A stretch of 64,000 nt of DNA, from the NCBI RefSeq assembly GCF_963666015.1, contig NZ_OY762555.1:1860001-1924000 (forward strand), written 5' to 3'. The first letter of the stretch is position 1. Every line of letters begins with the position of its first letter. The translations under genes were made by a program, and so were the position numbers. Source of the DNA: an uncultured Sphaerochaeta sp. GTDB lineage: Bacteria > Spirochaetota > Spirochaetia > Sphaerochaetales > Sphaerochaetaceae. Under the pieces are notes generated by a model that was not told where the DNA came from, ran no database searches, and saw only the letters and a program-made list of their open reading frames with translations. Below are positions 26,105 to 35,686 of the stretch, one piece after another.

Positions 26105-26584
26105 ATGAAAAAGATTCTGGAAACAGTCTTTCACTATGTGGAGGTGGTCTGCAAGGTATTGATGATCATCCAGGTCATCGCTGTCTCTATCGTAGTTATT
26201 GGAAGACAGGTATTCAGCAAGACCCCCGCTTGGGGAGAAGAGATTACGCTCTTTGCCCTCGTTTGGGTTGCAATGTTGGGTTCAGTCATCCTGCTGAAGA
26301 ATGATGGACATATCTCTGTTACCGCTTTTGACCAATGGCTCCCCAAAAAGGTTATACGGGTTTTGGATCTCATTTCATACCTATTCCTGATGTTCTTTGC
26401 CGTTATGATGGTTTTCTACGGTTTCAAATTGATAGAGCTGACCAGCCGTAATGTGTTGCCTGCATTACAAATAAAGTCCAGCTGGCTTTATGCCTCTGTC
26501 CCCATCTCCTCAATTGGCATGATCCTTATCTTGATTGAGAAGATCTATCTTCTCCTTCGTCACAAAGACCCAATACTCAGCTAA
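26105..26584 (+). CDS. dctQ: TRAP transporter small permease DctQ
   Basis: This 159-residue protein has four membrane helices. The family signature V-F-x-x-x-P-A-W-G-E-E-I-T appears near residue 40, after helix 1. It is the small membrane subunit that links DctP to the large permease. I chose the ATG at 26105, preceded by GGGAAGGAA. It lies 19 bases before dctM. Confidence 0.92.
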   Translation: MKKILETVFHYVEVVCKVLMIIQVIAVSIVVIGRQVFSKTPAWGEEITLFALVWVAMLGSVILLKNDGHISVTAFDQWLPKKVIRVLDLISYLFLMFFAVMMVFYGFKLIELTSRNVLPALQIKSSWLYASVPISSIGMILILIEKIYLLLRHKDPILS

Positions 26585-26603
26585 GTAAGGGAGTTAGAAT
26601 ACT

Positions 26604-27896
26604 ATGGTCAATCTTACTACAGCATCTATCCTGCTTATCGGCAGTTTTTTGCTCTTTATTTTCTTGCGGTTTCCCATTGCTTACTCTTTGGGTATCTCCT
26701 CAATTCTTACGGCAATGTATCTTAAAATGCCAGTGGAAATTGTTGCCCAGAACATCGTTAGGGGTATCAATGCTTTCTCATTGATGGCAGTTCCTTTCTT
26801 TATCATCGCAGGCGACCTGATGAGCAGTGGCGGTATCGCAACACGGTTGGTTAAGCTTGCTGATGCTCTGGTCGGCTGGATGCGTGGGGGTTTGGCAATT
26901 GTTAATATTGTAGCATCCATGTTCTTCGGAGGCATTTCGGGCTCATCAGCTGCAGATACTGCATCCCTTGGCCCAATACTCATCCCTATGATGAACAAGC
27001 AAGGATATGACAATGAATTCTCAACTGGCATTACCTGTGCAAGTTCCGTACAAGGCATGCTGATTCCTCCCAGTCATAACATGGTCATCTATGCAATGGT
27101 TGCAGGAAGTGTTTCAGTTGGAGCGCTCTTCTTGGCAGGGTTTGTCCCAGGGATGATCCTTGGCATTGCCTTGATCATCTATAGCTTGATAGTTTCCAAG
27201 AAACGCAACTACCCAAAAGGGGATAGATTCCATATCAAGGCTGCCTGGAAAGCATTCAAGGAAGCTGTATGGGGACTTATCACCGTTCTTATCGTGGTAG
27301 TAGGTGTTATCAGTGGATTCTTCACTGCTACGGAAGCAGCAGGACTCTCTGTACTCTGGGCATTCTTTGTCACGTTTTTCATCTACAAGGAAATTCCCTT
27401 GAAGGAGTTCTGGACTATTCTGGGCCGCTCTCTCAAGACCGTTGCAATGGTTATGATTATCATCGGTACGTCGGCTGCCTTCGGTTGGCTTCTTGCATAT
27501 CTGAAAGTACCCGAAATGGTGGCTGGAGGAATTCTGGGAGTTACTCAAAATCCAATACTGGTGTTGTTGATCATTAACTTCATTCTCCTTATCTTTGGGA
27601 TGCTGATGGACATGGCGGCCATTATCACGATCACCACACCAATCCTGCTTCCTATCGCAGTACAAGTTGGAATGGATCCCGTTCACTATGGTGCAATGAT
27701 GGTCCTGAACCTTGGTATTGGAGTTCTCACGCCTCCAGTAGGCACGACTCTATTCATTGGTTCAGCCATTTCAGGGCTCAAGATTGAACGTCTGGCAAAG
27801 AGCATGATCCCAATCTATATCGTTATGATTGTTACCTTACTTCTCATCACACAATTCCCTGCATTCACCATGACCCTTCCAGCGCTTCTTATGTAG
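26604..27896 (+). CDS. dctM: TRAP transporter large permease DctM
   Basis: The 430-residue protein has about 12 hydrophobic segments and DctM signatures: G-G-I-S-G-S-S-A-A-D near residue 110, I-P-P-S-H near 154, and T-P-P-V-G in the C-terminal repeat. It is the sodium-coupled transport subunit. Length is normal for the family, and it is the last gene of the operon. Confidence 0.94.
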   Translation: MVNLTTASILLIGSFLLFIFLRFPIAYSLGISSILTAMYLKMPVEIVAQNIVRGINAFSLMAVPFFIIAGDLMSSGGIATRLVKLADALVGWMRGGLAIVNIVASMFFGGISGSSAADTASLGPILIPMMNKQGYDNEFSTGITCASSVQGMLIPPSHNMVIYAMVAGSVSVGALFLAGFVPGMILGIALIIYSLIVSKKRNYPKGDRFHIKAAWKAFKEAVWGLITVLIVVVGVISGFFTATEAAGLSVLWAFFVTFFIYKEIPLKEFWTILGRSLKTVAMVMIIIGTSAAFGWLLAYLKVPEMVAGGILGVTQNPILVLLIINFILLIFGMLMDMAAIITITTPILLPIAVQVGMDPVHYGAMMVLNLGIGVLTPPVGTTLFIGSAISGLKIERLAKSMIPIYIVMIVTLLLITQFPAFTMTLPALLM

Positions 27897-27919
27897 AAAA
27901 CAGAACAATAAAGTAAGGA

Positions 27920-27951
27920 AAGGCTGCTGCAACGATGATTGTGGCAGCCTT
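27920..27951 (+). terminator. Terminator after TRAP operon
   Basis: A perfect 8-bp AAGGCTGC/GCAGCCTT stem, extendable by a CAAC/GTG match inside, is followed by CTTTTATCTT. It lies 23 bases after dctM and may also serve the convergent regulator gene. Confidence 0.75.
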
Positions 27952-28052
27952 CTTTTATCTTAAAGCACTACCTTGCGCTACTTACCCCTATAGGGAAGCA
28001 CATCGTGGGGTAGAACAACGAAACAACAAGAATAAACAGAGTGAAAGTTACA

Positions 28053-29246
28053 TCACTGCAACAATGCTTCAGCAAGAGAACTATCTATCAACAGATGGTT
28101 TGCGTATTTATGCTTGAATGCTATGGATACCTGGGAAGCCTTATGAGCACCCGCTGCAGCAATGATGGTCTTGCATCCATGGTTTGCCTTATTGCTGATT
28201 ACATCCAAACTGACAGCCTTTATCAATGCAGAGTGACCTTCGCTCCCCATCTCTCCCACAAGATCTGGGACATGTATGATCTCACCATCACTATTTAATA
28301 GATAGTAGTTCAAGTCACCAATAGCACCCCCATGTATGATTTCCCCCAGCCGCTCAGAGCCTAACGTTGCCCTGATCATCCGAGAATAAAGCCCTTCAGT
28401 ACGGAATGTCCCTATTCCCATAATCACAGCATCAGCTAATTGCATTGCACTATATACTTCTGGCTCTGTGATTGGATTTGCCCGTGAACATCGTCCTTCA
28501 TTCCTATATCTGAATGAAGAGATTAAAGAGGTTGCAGTAATAGAGAAATCAGCAGGGGTCATGGTAAAATTCAAGGGAAAGAACTGAAAATTCGAAGCCT
28601 CTCCTCTCTCCAGATGGTCCATGATCCTGGCAATGGTATAGCCATTGCTGATTCCTACAGAAAACCGATCATGATGGGCAGCAATCTCCTGCAACCAAGC
28701 TGCTCCATGGTAGCCAAGAATCATCTCTTTCAGAACTTGAAATTGTATTGCCCCTGTTTGCACCACCCGTACATGATCAAGAGGAAGTTCCAGAATTGCG
28801 GCAACTCGTTGTTCCAATCCCTTGGAACGTTCTGTCTGTTTGATCCTACCTTCCATGCTCCTACCAAAATATGCATCACGGATACAATTCGCTATCTGTT
28901 CGGATAGCGGTAAATTTGAATTGAACAGATGCTGATACTGACTTGCCAGATGCTTCTCTGTTGCACCTGAGAAAATTGCATCAACGCAATCGTTGCTGGG
29001 AAAAGAGATCTTCTCCAAATCGTTGTGATCATCTCCTGCAGCCAGACAGACTAATGATTCCAATGAGATTCCATACAACTGTCCGATACGTTCCAAATTT
29101 GCAATATTGCTTGCATACTCCCGCTCCCAGCTCTGATAGGTTCTCAGGGGAACGGCCAATGCCTCAGCAACTTCCGCTTGTGAGTAGTGTCTTCTCTTTC
29201 GCAGTGCTTTGATGAGGTTCGTTATCCGTACTTCGATTGTTTCCAT
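28053..29246 (-). CDS. XRE helix-turn-helix plus SorC-type sugar-binding regulator
   Basis: The first ~60 residues are a clear XRE/Cro helix-turn-helix (S-Q-A-E-V-A-E-A-L, then R-T-Y-Q-S-W-E-R-E). The remaining ~300 residues resemble the SorC/DeoR effector domain that binds phosphorylated sugars (V-V-Q-T-G, A-D-A-V-I-M-G-I-G, G-A-I-G-D-L-N-Y-Y). SorC regulators normally carry a different N-terminal HTH, so the combination is unusual. The protein is 397 residues. It is divergent from an ABC sugar operon across a gap holding a perfect 26-bp inverted-repeat operator, which it probably binds. Confidence 0.75.
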   Translation of the reverse strand: METIEVRITNLIKALRKRRHYSQAEVAEALAVPLRTYQSWEREYASNIANLERIGQLYGISLESLVCLAAGDDHNDLEKISFPSNDCVDAIFSGATEKHLASQYQHLFNSNLPLSEQIANCIRDAYFGRSMEGRIKQTERSKGLEQRVAAILELPLDHVRVVQTGAIQFQVLKEMILGYHGAAWLQEIAAHHDRFSVGISNGYTIARIMDHLERGEASNFQFFPLNFTMTPADFSITATSLISSFRYRNEGRCSRANPITEPEVYSAMQLADAVIMGIGTFRTEGLYSRMIRATLGSERLGEIIHGGAIGDLNYYLLNSDGEIIHVPDLVGEMGSEGHSALIKAVSLDVISNKANHGCKTIIAAAGAHKASQVSIAFKHKYANHLLIDSSLAEALLQ

Positions 29247-29270
29247 ACTTGAATAATATCATATCATGTA

Positions 29271-29296
29271 TATATACGCAATAACTTGCGTATATA
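29271..29296. promoter_or_regulatory. Inverted-repeat operator in regulator/ABC gap
   Basis: TATATACGCAA and TTGCGTATATA form a perfect 11-bp inverted repeat with a 4-base centre. It lies 24 bases from the regulator start and just upstream of the predicted -35 of the ABC operon, so one site could govern both directions. Confidence 0.75.
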
Positions 29297-29301
29297 ATAT
29301 A

Positions 29302-29330
29302 TTGATATACATTATTTTGTGTGTTAAACT
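29302..29330 (+). promoter_or_regulatory. Predicted sigma-70 promoter of ABC operon
   Basis: TTGATA (29302-29307) and TAAACT (29325-29330) are 17 bases apart. They lie 42 bases before the binding-protein ATG and next to the operator. Confidence 0.5.
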
Positions 29331-29371
29331 CATAATTGTCATAAATCACTACCGAAAAAAGGAGAAATGTC

Positions 29372-30640
29372 ATGAAAAAGAATGTAGTCTTTGTAATGCT
29401 CCTTCTTGTCCCAGCACTTATCTTCTCCGCTGGTACAAAAGAAGCTTCAGAAGATGGACCAACAGTCCTGAAATGGTATTCACATGCTTCATCACTCGGA
29501 GCAACAGAAGAAACAATCGTGGAGGCATTCAATGCCGAGAACCCCAACATCCGTGTTGAGATCATCGAACTGCCTGAAGCAACCAATGATAAGCTGCAAG
29601 CCTTGCTTATTGCACTGCAGAGTGGTGACAGTTCCATAGATTTCTTCAATGCTGATGTAACGTGGACTGCAACCTTCGCCTCTGCGGGTTTGATCGAACC
29701 ACTTGATGCATATTTCAGCAAAGCAGAACAATCTGAGTTCCTTCCGGGAACCATTCAGGCTGCAAGTTTCAGAGACAAGATTTGGGGAATGCCATTCAGA
29801 ACAGACGCAGGGGTATTGTACTATCGCGCTGACCTTCTGGAGAAATATGGCAAGGAAGTCCCTACAACCTACACAGAACTGTTTGCAACCGCCCAAGAGA
29901 TTAATGCAAGGGAAGGTGGAGACATGTATGCACTTGTCGGGTCTCTTGCCAATGGGGAAGGCATGACCTGCAATGCAGTAGAATGGTTCTACTCCAACGG
30001 TGGAGAGGTAATCGGCAGTGATGGCACTATCCTCATTGACTCTCCCCAGAATGTTGAAATCCTGCAGATGATGACTGATGCCTATGAGGCAAACCTCTTA
30101 CCTGAAGGAGTACTCTCCTATGGAAGCGGCGATGCAAGAGCCTCCATGTTCCAGGGCAAACAGGTCTTCATGAGAGCATGGCCTAAAGCCTTTGCAATGG
30201 GACAGGATGCAAGCAAGTCACAGGTAGCTGGAAAACTTGGTGTTTCCCCACTCCCTCGTGGACCACAGGGCACCATGGGCAAGAGTGTTGTTGGTGGTTG
30301 GCAGCTGTTCCTGAACAAATATTCAGAGAACAAGGATGAGGCAGTTAAGTTCATGAAGTTCTATGCAAGTGAATATGCACAGAAACTCCATGCATTGAAT
30401 GACTCGTACCTGCCATCTCGTCGTGCACTATATGAGGATACTGACATACTGGAGAAATATCCTCACTACAGCCAATTCCCGGCAATCCTTGAGACTGCTG
30501 TTGCAAGACCTCAGTCTCCCTACTATTCTGAAATCTCCTCCATTCTTTCTGCAGAAGTGCAGAACGCTATGAAAGGAAGCAAGAGCCCTGCCCAGGCTCT
30601 CGCAGATGCTCAGAAAGTAATGGAATCAGTAGGAAAATAA
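29372..30640 (+). CDS. ABC sugar-binding protein, family 1
   Basis: The 422-residue secreted protein has a signal peptide (M-K-K-N..., ending IFSAGTKE) without a lipobox cysteine. It shows the family 1 pattern of carbohydrate-binding proteins: V-L-K-W-Y-S near the start, P-F-R-T-D-A-G-V-L-Y-Y-R in the first lobe, and G-G-W-Q-L-F-L-N-K-Y in the second. It starts at ATG 29372 after AAGGAG. The ligand is unknown. The late genes of the operon point to a glycoside or glycophosphodiester. Confidence 0.88.
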   Translation: MKKNVVFVMLLLVPALIFSAGTKEASEDGPTVLKWYSHASSLGATEETIVEAFNAENPNIRVEIIELPEATNDKLQALLIALQSGDSSIDFFNADVTWTATFASAGLIEPLDAYFSKAEQSEFLPGTIQAASFRDKIWGMPFRTDAGVLYYRADLLEKYGKEVPTTYTELFATAQEINAREGGDMYALVGSLANGEGMTCNAVEWFYSNGGEVIGSDGTILIDSPQNVEILQMMTDAYEANLLPEGVLSYGSGDARASMFQGKQVFMRAWPKAFAMGQDASKSQVAGKLGVSPLPRGPQGTMGKSVVGGWQLFLNKYSENKDEAVKFMKFYASEYAQKLHALNDSYLPSRRALYEDTDILEKYPHYSQFPAILETAVARPQSPYYSEISSILSAEVQNAMKGSKSPAQALADAQKVMESVGK

Positions 30641-30653
30641 ACAATGCAAACCC

Positions 30654-30683
30654 ACCCTCCTCTCCTACTAAGGGGGGGAGGGT
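30654..30683 (+). terminator. Terminator-like hairpin between binding protein and permease
   Basis: A 12-bp stem with two G-U pairs (ACCCTCCTCTCC with GGGGGGGAGGGT) is followed by TTTTT. It looks like a full intrinsic terminator placed 14 bases after the binding-protein stop and 16 before the next ATG, so downstream genes depend on read-through. Confidence 0.8.
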
Positions 30684-30699
30684 TTTTATTGGAGTTTAG

Positions 30700-31599
30700 A
30701 TGAAAACGTTGAACAGAACACAATTTGGATATCTCTGCATCGTCCCAACCATAATAATATTCTTGGCATTTGCAGTATATCCAGTAGTTCGAACTATCAC
30801 CTTGAGCTTGTTCCACTTCCGGTTGCAGACAGGACCAACTATGACATTCCTCGGGATCGCAAACTACCTGAAGATGTTCTCTGACTCACGGTTCTACAGT
30901 TCCCTGACCTTCACACTTCTCTTTACCCTGCTGACCGTAGGATGTGAAGTTCTTTTAGGACTCTTGTTTGCACAAATGATGAACCTCGCCATCAAGGGAC
31001 AGGGAGTGCTACGGGTCATTGTATTGATCCCCTGGGCCATCCCAACAATGGTAAGCGGGTTCATGTGGAAGTTCATGGTCCACGACCAGTATGGTGTCTT
31101 TAATCAGATTCTCTCCTCTATCGGGGTACTCGATTCGTTTATCCCCTGGCTGAGTCAGGACAGAACAGCACAGTTTATTCTGGTTCTCTCCGATATCTGG
31201 AAAACTAGCCCCTATGTGTCACTTCTTATCCTTGCAGGTCTTCAGACTATTCCAACATCCCTGATGGAAGCCGCAGAGATTGATGGAGCGGGGGCCTTAA
31301 GGAGATACTTTAGCATCACACTTCCCTTGCTCAAGCCTGTCTTGGCAACTGCGGTACTCTTCAGAATCATATCATCATTCAAGGTATACACCGTCATCGT
31401 GGCACTCACCAATGGAGGACCGGGATATGCCACGGAGTCAATGACTATGTACACGATGCGGACCTACTTCGATGCAGGAAATTATGGATATGGTTCAGCA
31501 TTGGCAAGCTTCACCTTGGTGGTGACCTGTGCTATCGCACTATTATTCACGGACGCAATACGAAGCAAGATTGATATTGGTAAAAAGGGAAAACGATGA
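30700..31599 (+). CDS. ABC sugar permease, MalF/UgpA type
   Basis: The 299-residue permease has six hydrophobic helices and an E-A-A-E-I-D-G-A-G-A coupling loop near residue 190. It shares a 4-base ATGA overlap with the next gene. It would pair with the binding protein upstream; no ATPase gene is present in the operon. Confidence 0.93.
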   Translation: MKTLNRTQFGYLCIVPTIIIFLAFAVYPVVRTITLSLFHFRLQTGPTMTFLGIANYLKMFSDSRFYSSLTFTLLFTLLTVGCEVLLGLLFAQMMNLAIKGQGVLRVIVLIPWAIPTMVSGFMWKFMVHDQYGVFNQILSSIGVLDSFIPWLSQDRTAQFILVLSDIWKTSPYVSLLILAGLQTIPTSLMEAAEIDGAGALRRYFSITLPLLKPVLATAVLFRIISSFKVYTVIVALTNGGPGYATESMTMYTMRTYFDAGNYGYGSALASFTLVVTCAIALLFTDAIRSKIDIGKKGKR

Positions 31600-32420
31600 A
31601 AGTAATCAAACAATCTACAAGAATGTCATTCTACATATTCGCTGTCTTTTTCGTGGTGATCATTGGATTTCCCTTCTTCTGGCAGGTACTCAACTCATTC
31701 AAGTTCGAGCGGGACATCTTCTCTATGCTCTGGTTCCCTTCTGCCTATACATTGGAAAACTACTACAAGGCATTCACCACCAGGCCTTTGTTGGAGTATT
31801 TGGGAAACAGTTTTATTATAGCAACCATTGCTACCATCTTTGCCCTCATGGTAGGAAGTCTGGCCTCATATGCGATAGCCAGAACACCGATCAAGGGAAA
31901 AACCCCGTTACTTTTGGTAGTGCTCTCGATCAGTCTCCTTCCACCCATCGTCATCATCAACCCGATCTATACCATTATCAGGACTTTGGGGCTATTGAAC
32001 TCGTACGGAGGATTGATTCTGGTAAATACCCTCTTTACCCTGACCATTGTCATCTGGTTCCTCACTCCCTATCTCTCCTCGATACCGGTCGAAATTGAAG
32101 AGGCTGCAGAAATTGATGGGGCTTCACCTGCACAAACATTCTCCAGGATTATCATCCCGCTCTTGGGACCAGGAGTATTTACCGTAGGAATCCTTGCATT
32201 CATACAAGTATGGAATGAGTACCTCTTCGCTCTGGTCCTCAACCCAATCCGTATCAAAACAGTAACCGTTGGGCTCAAGATGTATGAGGCAGACAACTAT
32301 ATCCCATGGGGAACGATCATGGCAGCATCTGTCGTGATTGTTGTGCCATTGATTACGTTGGTACTCATGCTCCAGAAACGAATCATAGGTGGTCTCATGA
32401 CCGGGGGAATGAAGGAATGA
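31596..32420 (+). CDS. ABC sugar permease, MalG/UgpE type
   Basis: The 274-residue permease has six helices and an E-E-A-A-E-I-D-G-A-S coupling loop near residue 170. The C-terminus ends G-G-L-M-T-G-G-M-K-E, typical of the MalG group. It overlaps both neighbours by ATGA junctions, showing tight translational coupling. Confidence 0.93.
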   Translation: MKVIKQSTRMSFYIFAVFFVVIIGFPFFWQVLNSFKFERDIFSMLWFPSAYTLENYYKAFTTRPLLEYLGNSFIIATIATIFALMVGSLASYAIARTPIKGKTPLLLVVLSISLLPPIVIINPIYTIIRTLGLLNSYGGLILVNTLFTLTIVIWFLTPYLSSIPVEIEEAAEIDGASPAQTFSRIIIPLLGPGVFTVGILAFIQVWNEYLFALVLNPIRIKTVTVGLKMYEADNYIPWGTIMAASVVIVVPLITLVLMLQKRIIGGLMTGGMKE

Positions 32421-34465
32421 AGCGATTATTACCCTGCCCCTATACAGCATACAGAAAAACCCGATGGTATCGTCGTCTGGTGGCTGGAGAGTTTATTCTG
32501 CAGTTTGACCAAGCCCCGGAACGTGAGGTGATCATCGATGCAATCGCTGAGTGTATGCTCAGTACAAATGACCTGGAAACATGGAAGAACAGAATCAGGG
32601 AACTGTGCATGGTGAATCGAACAACATGGGAGTCCTACTCTCCTGGTTCTCTACTCGCCCAGTTGCGCAGAGAAAGAAGGCATTATCTACAAGGGAAGGC
32701 CATCATACCATGGAGGACATCAGGATTTCATGAGGCGATCAATCCATGGGACCCAGAGGAATCAACACAATCACTGGTAATCATCCCTGACCTCTATGAT
32801 TCTGCCCCGCTTGATGTGCAGGTTCAAAGACTGAGAAGCCCCTGGGGAGCCCAAAGCAACTACCTAGTCTGCCTTCCTGCGTCATGTACAAGCAAGCAGC
32901 AGATCACCGAGGAGACATACACCATTCCTGATGCAATCGAGATTCCTGCCAAGACACTTCAAAATCTTGCCGGTCAAGGAAAGATAGTTTGTGCTGACAT
33001 CTGGTATGCAATGGCATTCCTTCAAGAAGGTATAGATATCGTAGCATGTCTGGACCGTCGGGAATGGTTCACTGCTGTACTATACCAAGAGAGTGTGTTT
33101 GAGGCTCCAGAACACCACCTCCCCTCTGAAACATTCTTTTCCAGCATTCTTCACCCCGTACAGAGTCCTGGAACAATTAGGATGTTCAGGTACATGGAGA
33201 GCCAGAAGGAAGGATATGTTCACTGTGGAGTTGAAAGAACGATTACCATGGACGAACCAACACCACCTTGGCTGACCTCACTACAGAAATCCCAGAAACT
33301 CTCCATTGAGACAGGATATTATATCCAGTCAGAATCTGGCGAATGGGCGAAGACCCCTGACTTACACGATGGGGCTATCCATGCAGCGATGGTAGTAATG
33401 GATGCAAACCTGATTCATCTCGAACCTATGCTTTTCGAAGGCAAAGCCTCACCTTTGGCTGTTTCATATCCAAATGGGGGCTTGTTTAGCAGCTTCAACT
33501 ACTATTTCACGGAGAACCTCAAGGCATGGTATGCCTCCTATGACCCGAGGCCAATACCTTGGAAGGATTTCATCCTCGACTACTATGCCATGCGAGTGGG
33601 AGAGACACTCAAAGAGAGTGTTCCTCTCTATCATAAAACATTACTGGGATACTCCACCGATGGCAGGCTTTTCTCCAGTGATGGAAGTTGGACAGAAATT
33701 ACATTATCCATAGAGAACTCCATATTCCATTTTGCCGAGGATGGGAAAGATAACCAGACATCAGCCCAGTTGCATCGCCCAGAAAATCCAGATCATATCG
33801 TAGGAGAGGGAATGTGGTGTACTACATTCATCCATGACTACGTATGGGATGTCAGAAGAGGTCCGGTAATGGTGCCTCCTTTTGGAGTTGTGGTTACCAG
33901 TACGCACAAACTATGTGAACCAGGAATAAAAGCAGTATGGAAGGTGACCTGGCAAAATTTTCCCGTCTCCAAGGAATCCATCGCTTGGATTAGCGGTGGT
34001 TTGAATGCTTTGGTCAAAAATAGAATAAATGTTGTGGAAACAACTGAAAAAGCATATCACCATCTCGTATCAGAAGGATGGTATACGAAAGCATCCATCC
34101 TTACCCAAGAGACACAACTCACACAACACGGCGTGCAACCGAGAACCTGTATTGGATCATTCAAGAACAAGATAGTGGTTGTTTCTATTACAGGTAGAGA
34201 TCATTGCTCAAAAGGAGCAACCTTCACGCAGGAAGCTTCACTCGCACAATATCTTGTAACAAAAAAAGATCCAGACGCTTCACTGGATTTTCTTGTTAAC
34301 CTTGATGGAGGAGCATCGTCGGTTCTGGGGTGCAGTAAGGACCAGGAATCCTATTGCCTCCTCACCAAACCATCCCCATCAATCACAAATCCAGCAGGTC
34401 AGCCACGTTGTGTGCCCTCGCTGCTGAGTATCCATTTCAAGGAGAACCATCACAATGAAACCTGA
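32417..34465 (+). CDS. Phosphodiester-glycosidase-like (NAGPA domain) protein
   Basis: This 682-residue protein starts at ATG 32417, overlapping the permease stop. Residues 1-~330 are unrecognised. The second half appears to hold a NAGPA/DUF2233 phosphodiester glycosidase domain, shown by its signature N-L-D-G-G-A-S-S-V-L near residue 630 and earlier G-V-V-V-T-S and G-R-D-H-C-S-K-G-A-T-F segments. Family members remove a sugar from a sugar-phosphodiester, as in lysosomal uncovering enzyme and bacterial wall enzymes. There is no signal peptide, so it acts inside the cell on imported material. It overlaps the glycosyltransferase gene by 11 bases. Confidence 0.65.
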   Translation: MKRLLPCPYTAYRKTRWYRRLVAGEFILQFDQAPEREVIIDAIAECMLSTNDLETWKNRIRELCMVNRTTWESYSPGSLLAQLRRERRHYLQGKAIIPWRTSGFHEAINPWDPEESTQSLVIIPDLYDSAPLDVQVQRLRSPWGAQSNYLVCLPASCTSKQQITEETYTIPDAIEIPAKTLQNLAGQGKIVCADIWYAMAFLQEGIDIVACLDRREWFTAVLYQESVFEAPEHHLPSETFFSSILHPVQSPGTIRMFRYMESQKEGYVHCGVERTITMDEPTPPWLTSLQKSQKLSIETGYYIQSESGEWAKTPDLHDGAIHAAMVVMDANLIHLEPMLFEGKASPLAVSYPNGGLFSSFNYYFTENLKAWYASYDPRPIPWKDFILDYYAMRVGETLKESVPLYHKTLLGYSTDGRLFSSDGSWTEITLSIENSIFHFAEDGKDNQTSAQLHRPENPDHIVGEGMWCTTFIHDYVWDVRRGPVMVPPFGVVVTSTHKLCEPGIKAVWKVTWQNFPVSKESIAWISGGLNALVKNRINVVETTEKAYHHLVSEGWYTKASILTQETQLTQHGVQPRTCIGSFKNKIVVVSITGRDHCSKGATFTQEASLAQYLVTKKDPDASLDFLVNLDGGASSVLGCSKDQESYCLLTKPSPSITNPAGQPRCVPSLLSIHFKENHHNET

Positions 34466-35642
34466 TGTATATATTGTAATCCCAACATACTGGCAAGGGA
34501 CAAAGGATCGAAAAGGAGTCAAGGAAGACCTGATCTTCGACCACCCCACCTACCTGGATGGACCAGATACCCTGTCTGCATCATTGGAAAGTCTAGCAAA
34601 GGCTAACCAATCAATTCCCTTCAGGGTACTGGTTCTCAGTGCCCCTATCCACCCAGAACTTGAGCAAGAGGTAACAGCAAGGGTTGATTCCATAATAGAA
34701 CAATATCGTGATCGCCTTGACATCGGGCATTTCCATGGGGAGGCACTACGACTGCTACAAATTCATCTCCAACAGAAAGGTTTTAATCCAAACCACCTCT
34801 CCCTACAGGGCTATGCAGCAATCAGGAACTGCCAACTTGCTGTGCCTTCCATCCTTGGTGCTTCCCTGATTGCAGCAATCGATGACGATGAGGTAGTGCC
34901 CCTCGATTACCCAGAGCAAATCCAGCGATACGCTGGAAAGAATGGCATCGATCTTATTGCTGGAAGATACCGTTATGAGAATGGCAAGACGTTTGTACAT
35001 GACCGCTCAGAAGGAAGAAAGGATGCAGGGCTCTTCTTGAAGAAACAACGTTACCAGAACATGGTGTATCAAGGTATCGAGGACACACCTGAAGACCTGG
35101 TCGATACATCCATTGTACTGGGTGGGAATATGGTATTCAGCCGACCTCTCTTTACACATGTCCCCTTTGACCCCTTCATACGCAGGGGAGAGGATATCGA
35201 CTACATGATCAACGCGGCCATGGCTGGCTTCTCCTGGAAGTGTGACAAGAATCTGTGGATCGACCATTACCCTCCTGCTTGTGAAGAGAGGAGCAAGCTC
35301 CAGGAAGATGTTATCAGATTCCTGTATGAGCGGGCAAAAATCAAGGAAAGCAAGAGACAAAAAGGATTCAATACCATCACCGCTGCAGATCTTGGCCCCT
35401 ACCCTGGTCTCTTCCTTCAAGACAATCTTGAGGAGGAGGCACTCCTAGCACTCCATGGTCGAGATACAGCTATACAACAAGAACCATGGTATCTTACTCC
35501 AGAAGAAGTGCTGGAAGAAGGGTCACGATTGGCCACTCAGGTAACAGAGTTCTTCGACTTTGCACGAATCTGGCCTACCTTGCTTTCATCCCTTGAGCAA
35601 GACACAATTTTTGCCCAGCGGCTTGAAGATTTGGTATTCTAG
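34455..35642 (+). CDS. Family 2 glycosyltransferase-like protein
   Basis: The 395-residue protein begins Y-I-V-I-P-T-Y, the GT-A entry strand. It has an A-A-I-D-D-D-E-V-V-P motif (metal/nucleotide-sugar site near residue 140) and G-E-D-I-D-Y (acceptor/base region near 240). There are no membrane helices. An AAGGAG box precedes ATG 34455 inside the preceding gene. A biosynthetic-type enzyme at the end of a sugar-uptake operon is unusual; it may make an intracellular solute or work in reverse as a transglycosylase or phosphorylase-like enzyme. The donor sugar cannot be inferred. Confidence 0.7.
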   Translation: MKPDVYIVIPTYWQGTKDRKGVKEDLIFDHPTYLDGPDTLSASLESLAKANQSIPFRVLVLSAPIHPELEQEVTARVDSIIEQYRDRLDIGHFHGEALRLLQIHLQQKGFNPNHLSLQGYAAIRNCQLAVPSILGASLIAAIDDDEVVPLDYPEQIQRYAGKNGIDLIAGRYRYENGKTFVHDRSEGRKDAGLFLKKQRYQNMVYQGIEDTPEDLVDTSIVLGGNMVFSRPLFTHVPFDPFIRRGEDIDYMINAAMAGFSWKCDKNLWIDHYPPACEERSKLQEDVIRFLYERAKIKESKRQKGFNTITAADLGPYPGLFLQDNLEEEALLALHGRDTAIQQEPWYLTPEEVLEEGSRLATQVTEFFDFARIWPTLLSSLEQDTIFAQRLEDLVF

Positions 35643-35647
35643 CTGAC

Positions 35648-35673
35648 CAAGGCAGAGAGAATTCTCTGCCTTG
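35648..35673 (+). terminator. Terminator-type hairpin after ABC/glycosyltransferase operon
   Basis: A perfect 11-bp stem (CAAGGCAGAGA and TCTCTGCCTTG, loop GAAT) begins five bases after the glycosyltransferase stop. The following T-run is weak, so termination may be partial. Confidence 0.6.
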
Positions 35674-35686
35674 CCTTGTAAAAGCT

